Part shown: positions 22,612-27,096 of the stretch, one piece after another
How the letters are laid out: every line of letters starts with the position of its first letter
How positions within the stretch are numbered: position 1 is the first letter of the stretch
Position numbers and translations under genes: made by a program
NCBI GenBank assembly: GCA_964473335.1
Contig: CAYYOO010000017.1
Location: 1 to 27,096, forward strand
DNA length: 27,096 nucleotides
DNA from: CAYZTD01 sp964473335
GTDB lineage: Archaea > Thermoplasmatota > E2 > DHVEG-1
Direction of reading: 5' to 3'
Notes under the pieces: generated by a model
What the model was told of the DNA's origin: nothing
Seen by the model: the letters and a program-made list of their open reading frames with translations, nothing else
The model's database searches: none

Positions 22612-23253
22612 ATGTTATCAGAATGCAATGAACATGGATATTTCAGAGCAAAGACCTGTCCGATATGTGAAAAAGAAGGTAAATTTTTAATGAATGATAG
22701 AGAGCTTACTTCTCTTAGTAGAATTATGGCTGGTGCTCTTAGGCATTTTCCAGAGAAGGTAGGTATAATGATGGATGGACATGGATGGGTAGAAATCGAA
22801 GAGTTGATAAGCGCGATAGGTACAAGTAGATCTGGTTTTAGATGGCTTAGAAAAAAACATATCAAGGCTCTTGCTGAAACCGATCCCAGAGAACGCTATC
22901 AAATAGATGGAGGGATGATTAGAGCTACATATGGCCATACAATTGATATTGATCTATCTGATCTACCTGAGGCTGAAATTGATGAATTTTATTATCCCGT
23001 GACTGAAGAAGAAGCTGATATGATACTTGAAGGGGGACTAAACCCAGTTGACAGAAAAAAAGTACATCTTTCAGGAACCATTGAAAAGGCAAAGGAAGCA
23101 GGAAAGGTAAGAACAGACGAACCCTTGATACTAAAAATCGATGGTAAAAAAGCAAAAAAAGATGGTGTTGAAATATATCATGCTGGAAAAGATGTATATG
23201 TTTCAGATGGAATAGATGCAAAGTACATATCGTTGATAGAAGATAAAAAATAA
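22612..23253 (+). CDS. kptA: RNA 2'-phosphotransferase with N-terminal zinc finger
   Basis: Tpt1/KptA family: removes a 2'-phosphate from RNA using NAD+, giving ADP-ribose 1'',2''-cyclic phosphate. 213 aa. An N-terminal zinc module of the archaeal type (Cys5, His8, Cys16, Cys19 in CNEHGYFRAKTCPIC) precedes the catalytic region. Recognisable elements are SRIMAGALRHFPE (the Arg-His pair), GWVEIEELI, MIRATYGHT (Arg of the RA-x-x-GH motif), EGGLNPVDRKKVHLSGT and EIYHAGKDVYVSDGI. The bacterial/yeast HGT triad appears here as YYPVTEEEA, as in archaeal homologues. Archaea lack the yeast-type ligase that makes 2'-phosphate junctions, so its archaeal substrate is unclear. I use the ATG at 22612; the TTG at 22603 lies too close to the TATA element. 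It is divergent from rpiA. Confidence 0.93.
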   Translation: MLSECNEHGYFRAKTCPICEKEGKFLMNDRELTSLSRIMAGALRHFPEKVGIMMDGHGWVEIEELISAIGTSRSGFRWLRKKHIKALAETDPRERYQIDGGMIRATYGHTIDIDLSDLPEAEIDEFYYPVTEEEADMILEGGLNPVDRKKVHLSGTIEKAKEAGKVRTDEPLILKIDGKKAKKDGVEIYHAGKDVYVSDGIDAKYISLIEDKK

Positions 23254-23278
23254 TCTTTTAATTTTGTTCTTTTTTTAC

Positions 23279-23304
23279 GGGCTTGTAGCTCAGCTAGGTA
23301 GAAC
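23279..23304 (+). pseudogene. Truncated tRNA 5' end (acceptor strand and D-arm)
   Basis: GGGCTTG (23279-23285) TA GCTC AGCTAGGTA GAAC reads as the 5' 26 nt of a tRNA: 7-nt acceptor strand, U8, D-stem/loop with the invariant GG and conserved TAGCTCAG. The 3' D-stem is GAAC where GAGC is expected, so one pair is lost. The following sequence has no anticodon stem, no T-arm (GGTTC-A/G-AATCC) and no CAAGCCC to close the acceptor stem anywhere downstream in the window. Amino-acid identity cannot be told without the anticodon. It marks the boundary between core genes and the accessory block. Confidence 0.65.
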
Positions 23305-23476
23305 AAGTTAATTCAATCTGCTTTTCTGTTAAATTATAGAAAATGTTTCGTTATATTGTATAACGAAAAGATTTTGGCACCATTTAACCATTCAAAAATG
23401 ATGAGTTTTATAAGATGTATTTGCATATCTGTATTAGATGTAATCTGTAGATTTAAAAAAGAAGGTTATTAGTAAC
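23305..23476. other. Junction spacer with palindrome and heptamer repeats
   Basis: Non-coding AT-rich stretch between the tRNA remnant and the AlbA_2 gene. It holds a perfect 10-bp inverted repeat, TTTCGTTATA (23346-23355) and TATAACGAAA (23359-23368) with a 3-nt centre. It also holds two alternating heptamers: AGATGTA at 23413 and 23436, and ATCTGTA at 23427 and 23443. These could be a recombination site and an operator, respectively; neither is proven. Confidence 0.5.
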
Positions 23477-24814
23477 ATGAATCAAGATGATTTAAAACAA
23501 ATTTTAGAAGAAGGTGAAGGCCAATTCCTTGAATTTAAAAAAAATTTCAGTAAAAATGTAGTTAAAGACATAGTGGCTTTTGCTAATGCTTCGGGTGGGA
23601 AAATTTTTCTTGGAATTACTGATGAAAATATTGTAAAAGGAATAAAAATCACCAATGATCTAAATTCCAAGATTATTGATATTGGAAAAAATTGCGATCC
23701 AAAAATCTTTGTAAATTTAGAAGAATATGAAAATATATTGATTATAAAAGTTGAAGAGGGAAAAGATAAACCCTATCAATGTTCAAGTGGGTTTTATCTT
23801 AGGCTTGGGTCTAACTCTCAAAAATTATCACGCAATGAAATCATTCAATTCTGCATATATGAAAATAAGATTCGTTTTGATGAGCAAATATGTGAAAACT
23901 TTGATTTTTCAGATTTTGACGATGAAAAATTTGAATATTACCTAAAACTTGCACATATATCTAGGACTCTTGGAAGAGATGATATTCTTCGTAGTCTACA
24001 TGTTTTAACTGATAAAGGAATGACAAATGCAGGTGTTTTGTTTTTTGCAAAAAAACCATTCAAGTATATTATGACCTCTCGTATTCGATGTGTTCTTTTT
24101 AAAGGTAATGATCGTGTTCATATCCTTGATAAAAAAGAAGTTGATAGAGGCATAATTGGTAATATCGAGTTTGCTGTGAATTATCTTGAAGAGCAAGTTC
24201 CTGTCAGATTTGAGATTGATGGTTTATATCGTAAAGAATTTCCACAGTTTCCTAAAGATGCATATCGTGAAGCGGTTGTAAATGCAGTAATTCACCGTGA
24301 TTATTTTGATGGTGGAGAAGTTGCTGTTGAGAAAATGAAGGATTTTGTTTATATTAACAATCCCGGTGGTCTTGTTCCATATCTTAAAAAAGAGGAATTT
24401 GGAACGGTAAGTAAACCTCGAAACACGCTTCTTGCAGATCTTCTGTCTCGTACATATTTTATGGAAAAAGTTGGCACAGGAATAAAAAGAATACAAGAAG
24501 AATGCAAGAAGAATAATAACAAAGTGGAAATCAAACCTACAGAGCATCATTTCCATGTAACCTTTGAATCTTCTAAAGAAGAGAAAATGAAAGAGGTTTG
24601 GGAGAAAAGTTCGGAGAAAGGTTCGGAGAAAAGTTCGGAGAAAATACTTTTATTAATTCGTAAAAACCCTAAAATTAGTGCAAAGGAAATATCTGAAGTT
24701 ATAGGGATAAGCTCAAGAGCTGTTGAAAAACATATGGCAAAACTAAAAGAAAAAGGTTTGTTGAAAAGGGTAGGTCCTGCAAAAGGCGGTCATTGGGAAA
24801 TCATTGAACAATAA
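23477..24814 (+). CDS. Schlafen AlbA_2-type putative transcriptional regulator
   Basis: A 445-residue protein of the COG2865 group (often misnamed RecG-like helicase). Residues ~8-120 are the AlbA_2 (Schlafen) domain: EGQFLEFKKNFSKNVVKDIV, AFANASGGKIFLGI and YLRLGSNSQKLSRNEI. Residues ~255-365 carry the GHKL-ATPase-like C-terminal module with YREAVVNAVIHRDY, INNPGGLV, NTLLADLLSR and EKVGTGIKRI. A low-complexity EKSSEKGSEKSSEK linker at ~376-389 leads to a winged helix (~390-445; ISAKEISEVIGISSRAVEKH). There are no helicase motifs. Such genes are abundant on mobile islands of bacteria and archaea, and their regulatory role is inferred from the HTH. The start ATG 23477 has AGGT upstream at 23463-23466. 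It is the first gene after the tRNA remnant. Confidence 0.88.
   Translation: MNQDDLKQILEEGEGQFLEFKKNFSKNVVKDIVAFANASGGKIFLGITDENIVKGIKITNDLNSKIIDIGKNCDPKIFVNLEEYENILIIKVEEGKDKPYQCSSGFYLRLGSNSQKLSRNEIIQFCIYENKIRFDEQICENFDFSDFDDEKFEYYLKLAHISRTLGRDDILRSLHVLTDKGMTNAGVLFFAKKPFKYIMTSRIRCVLFKGNDRVHILDKKEVDRGIIGNIEFAVNYLEEQVPVRFEIDGLYRKEFPQFPKDAYREAVVNAVIHRDYFDGGEVAVEKMKDFVYINNPGGLVPYLKKEEFGTVSKPRNTLLADLLSRTYFMEKVGTGIKRIQEECKKNNNKVEIKPTEHHFHVTFESSKEEKMKEVWEKSSEKGSEKSSEKILLLIRKNPKISAKEISEVIGISSRAVEKHMAKLKEKGLLKRVGPAKGGHWEIIEQ
24601..24644 (+). repeat. 12-bp tandem repeat in the AlbA_2 gene
   Basis: GGAGAAAAGTTC is repeated 3.7 times (24601, 24613, 24625, partial 24637), with one base change in the second unit. 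It encodes EKSS/EKGS/EKSS. A 12-bp unit keeps frame, so copy number can change linker length without breaking the gene. Confidence 0.9.
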
Positions 24815-24888
24815 AAATATGAAATCGTCTGAAGTATGAGAAAGTAAATAAGAAAAAAATTATCTAAAATCATTGATGTTGGAGATAC

Positions 24889-26337
24889 ATGAAATTGAAA
24901 GATGTTTATCCCGATCGCATTATTGATCGGGGGGAGGGATATACACATAATGTAAATTATTGTATTAAAATCGGTGATAATCTATATTCAGAAGTAGAGG
25001 GAACCTATACTTATAAAACAAAAGTGAATCTAAATGACCTAGAAGGAGATTGTTCCTGTCCATATCACTTTAACTGTAAACATGCTGTAGCAACATATCT
25101 GGTTTATAAACAAGGTAATTTTGTCAATGCAGATGAGTTTCTTGAGCATCTTAAAACATTAAGTAAAAATGATCTCATTAAAATTATAAAACATAATGTA
25201 CAGTATAATCCAGATATAGCTCTTAATTATAATTTGAAAACAGCTACAAACTTTGAATCTTTTATAAGAGATTTCACTGATGATTTTTCATATTCAAAAA
25301 TGAACAAGGCAAAAAAACTGGCACCATATTTTACATTTGAACAATTAGTAAAACTCTTACAGTTTCTTTATAAAAATGAGGAAGAGGTATATGACATTCT
25401 TTATAACGATTACAGGGCGGGTTATGAAGATAATCCCTTATATGAAACATCCTCTATATTAGAAGAAGAACTCATAAAAAAAATTACAAATGAAAAAGAA
25501 ATGAAACAAGTTTTAAAAATAGGATATTTAAATGATAAGATTATAGAAAACGCTGAGAAACTCTCTCAGTATAAAGACATCATTGAATCTGATTTTTCAA
25601 AAGACCGTTATCTCTCTTTTCTATTAAACCTTGAAGATCCAGATATTGATAAAATTAAAGAATCAATTACAAAGGACAATAAACATAAAATTTATTCTTT
25701 ACCATTACATAATATTGTTCTTGCAGAAAAAATTGCTGATCATCTAAAAGATAAACGTCTTTTATTTATTGTAGCAGTTTATAAGGAAGATTGCAAAGAA
25801 ATAATCAACCATTTATCAGAGTTTGATAGACTCATATCAGAGGAGTATTATCTTTTAGAACGAAAACTTTCAGATATTGTTGATGTATTTATAAAACACA
25901 AACTCAGAGATAGAAATATCGTAGAACGTTTTCTTAAAAAAGAATTTCTAAAAAATTATGATAAAAAACAAATAAGATATCTAGTTAGACAAATTGATGA
26001 CTACGATTTTATCAAACAATTACTCGATTTTAACAAGAAGTTTTCACAAAATAAAATATTATTAGAAAGACTCTTTCAGTTAGATGAAAAAGAAACAAGG
26101 ATCCTTCTCATTAGCAAAGAAGATATTTTAGGATATAGGCATTGGTCTGAAACTGTAGACATGTTAGGTTATCTCAGGAAAAAATTTGGACGAGATTATC
26201 TTATCAAATTAATTAAGGAGAATGAAAAAATGTTCAGAACCTCCTCTCATCTTAAATCTAACCTTAAGAAAAAAGGGATTTATATAAGTAATGTAAGAGG
26301 AGTTTTAAATGTGGAAATAAAAGAATTAAAAAAATGA
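24889..26337 (+). CDS. SWIM zinc-finger protein
   Basis: A 482-residue protein with an N-terminal SWIM zinc finger, CSCPYHFNCKH at residues ~63-73 (CxC-x5-CxH), preceded by the usual beta strands (YSEVEGTYTYKTKVNLNDLE). SWIM domains bind nucleic acid or proteins and occur in SWI2/SNF2 ATPases, MuDR transposases and stand-alone archaeal/bacterial proteins. The remaining ~400 residues are predicted helical and rich in K, E, D and L, resembling helical repeats; I recognise no enzyme motif and no Walker A/B. GGAG at 24881-24884 is the ribosome binding site. It begins 74 nt after the AlbA_2 gene, and a UPF0158-zinc ribbon gene follows 26 nt later, so the latter two probably form an operon. Confidence 0.8.
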   Translation: MKLKDVYPDRIIDRGEGYTHNVNYCIKIGDNLYSEVEGTYTYKTKVNLNDLEGDCSCPYHFNCKHAVATYLVYKQGNFVNADEFLEHLKTLSKNDLIKIIKHNVQYNPDIALNYNLKTATNFESFIRDFTDDFSYSKMNKAKKLAPYFTFEQLVKLLQFLYKNEEEVYDILYNDYRAGYEDNPLYETSSILEEELIKKITNEKEMKQVLKIGYLNDKIIENAEKLSQYKDIIESDFSKDRYLSFLLNLEDPDIDKIKESITKDNKHKIYSLPLHNIVLAEKIADHLKDKRLLFIVAVYKEDCKEIINHLSEFDRLISEEYYLLERKLSDIVDVFIKHKLRDRNIVERFLKKEFLKNYDKKQIRYLVRQIDDYDFIKQLLDFNKKFSQNKILLERLFQLDEKETRILLISKEDILGYRHWSETVDMLGYLRKKFGRDYLIKLIKENEKMFRTSSHLKSNLKKKGIYISNVRGVLNVEIKELKK

Positions 26338-26363
26338 TTTATTGAAATATAGGGGTAAAAAAG

Positions 26364-27092
26364 ATGAAATTAAATATTGATTTTGAGGATTTAGTTGATG
26401 TGTATGAGGATTCAAGTGTAGATCATGTTTACCATATTGATATAAAAAATAATGAAATACTTTATTATAATGATGGCCTTGGTGAACCAGAGGATGTTAA
26501 AGAAAAAATTGAATCATGTTTAGATGATACTCGATATCTTTGTATTCCACCAAGACTCTCACAAGATGAATTTTTAATTATGGAAATGTTTGTGTATACG
26601 ATAAGTGATTTTGATATTGCTGAAAAATTTCATAATGCTTTGGAAAGAAGAAAACCATTTAGAAATTTCAAGGATTTACTTTATGACTATCCAAAGCTGA
26701 GAGAAAAATGGTTTAAATTTAAACAAAACACTATTAAAAATGAGACTATCAACTGGCTTTGTGAAAACGACATTGAACTTGAAAATCAGCAACTTATCCC
26801 TGCGATAATAATAAAAGAAATGGCCGGGGATGATATAAAGAATCTTCCAGAAGAGTTGAAAGGTTTTGGTCCTTTTGAATGTATGAAATGTCAAAATCAA
26901 ACAGGAATTAAAGCACGATGGTTTTCAATAAACATTGGTCCAGAAAACAGACTTATTGAAAAAGAAACACAAAGAATTATGAAAGAGAAATTCAATGTGG
27001 GGCATCATGGTGGTTTTAGTGGAGACCAAGAGTTTTTAACTGCTGCAAAATGTCCAAAGTGTGGTAGTGAAAATATCTTTTGGGATTATTAA
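26364..27092 (+). CDS. UPF0158-like protein with C-terminal zinc ribbon
   Basis: A 242-residue protein. Residues ~1-150 match the UPF0158 pattern: a strand pair HVYHIDIKNNEILYYND, then YLCIPPRLSQDEFLIMEMF, then NALERRKPFRNFKDLLYDYP and REKWFKFKQNT...NWLCENDIEL. UPF0158 has no assigned function. Residues ~170-242 are an added module with two widely spaced CxxC pairs, CMKC near 173 and CPKCGSENIFWDY at the C-terminus, which together can form a zinc ribbon. Between them lies a His/Gly-rich loop, NVGHHGGFSGD. Ribosome binding site GGGG lies about 8 nt upstream. It is immediately downstream of the SWIM gene. The stop codon is inside the window, 4 nt before its end. Confidence 0.75.
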   Translation: MKLNIDFEDLVDVYEDSSVDHVYHIDIKNNEILYYNDGLGEPEDVKEKIESCLDDTRYLCIPPRLSQDEFLIMEMFVYTISDFDIAEKFHNALERRKPFRNFKDLLYDYPKLREKWFKFKQNTIKNETINWLCENDIELENQQLIPAIIIKEMAGDDIKNLPEELKGFGPFECMKCQNQTGIKARWFSINIGPENRLIEKETQRIMKEKFNVGHHGGFSGDQEFLTAAKCPKCGSENIFWDY

Positions 27093-27096
27093 AAGA

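Noticed and set aside
23279..23304. Trans-spliced split-tRNA 5' half (Nanoarchaeum style)
   Set aside because: Known split tRNAs break in or next to the anticodon loop and carry a GC-rich pairing leader. This piece ends after the D-arm and has a broken D-stem pair.
23279..23380. Intact tRNA gene, possibly with an intron
   Set aside because: No anticodon stem, T-arm or complementary 3' acceptor strand (CAAGCCC) follows in the next 200 nt.
23477..24814. AlbA_2 protein as an ATP-dependent DNA helicase (RecG-like)
   Set aside because: No helicase motifs are present; the name comes from a historical mislabel of COG2865.

Overview
The window is AT-rich archaeal chromosome, most likely from a Thermoplasmatota-type euryarchaeon (Marine Benthic Group D / Thermoprofundales-like is my best guess; there is no rRNA to confirm it). 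The archaeal assignment rests on DUF357, an archaeal KptA, a SAM hydroxide adenosyltransferase, archaeal winged-helix regulators, TATA-box promoters about 25-30 nt before probable transcription starts, and GGTG/GGAGG ribosome binding sites. A secreted C25 (gingipain-type) peptidase and large DUF11 surface proteins suit a sediment-dwelling, protein-degrading archaeon.

Layout. 1-2.4 kb: secreted gingipain-like peptidase, convergent with a conserved 61-residue protein. 2.5-4.0 kb: a two-gene operon of a stand-alone RAM (Lrp/AsnC ligand-binding) domain and a 10-TM DMT transporter that carries its own C-terminal RAM domain. 4.1-5.9 kb: Fe-S type PurF and a small winged-helix protein, both apparently leaderless. 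6.0-8.1 kb: zinc-ribbon protein divergent from a SAM hydroxide adenosyltransferase, then a DUF357 gene and a flavin reductase-like gene on the minus strand.

8.2-17.5 kb is a surface-protein block on the minus strand: a cysteine-rich four-DUF11 protein and a 2191-residue protein with about 1370 residues of coiled coil between two DUF11 modules, followed by four cadherin-like (Big_9) repeats. Both genes share the 10-mer TTGGGGGAAA containing the ribosome binding site. 17.7-20.8 kb: a short VIT1/CCC1-like membrane fragment, then a winged-helix regulator overlapping an HAE3-type RND exporter, with three copies of TTTTGTCG in front. 20.8-23.3 kb: a minus-strand operon rpiA - dolichol/phytol kinase-like - small membrane protein, divergent from kptA.

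23.28 kb: a truncated tRNA 5' end (acceptor strand plus D-arm) marks the junction to an accessory block running to the window end: a Schlafen AlbA_2-type regulator, a SWIM zinc-finger protein and a UPF0158-zinc ribbon protein. This looks like one edge of an integrated or formerly integrated element.

The most unusual items are the giant coiled-coil surface protein and its cysteine-rich neighbour, the RAM-transporter fusion, the TTTTGTCG operator-like array, and the tRNA-remnant edge with its accessory genes. I found no CRISPR array, transposase, rRNA or intact tRNA, and no gene-free stretch longer than about 250 bases.
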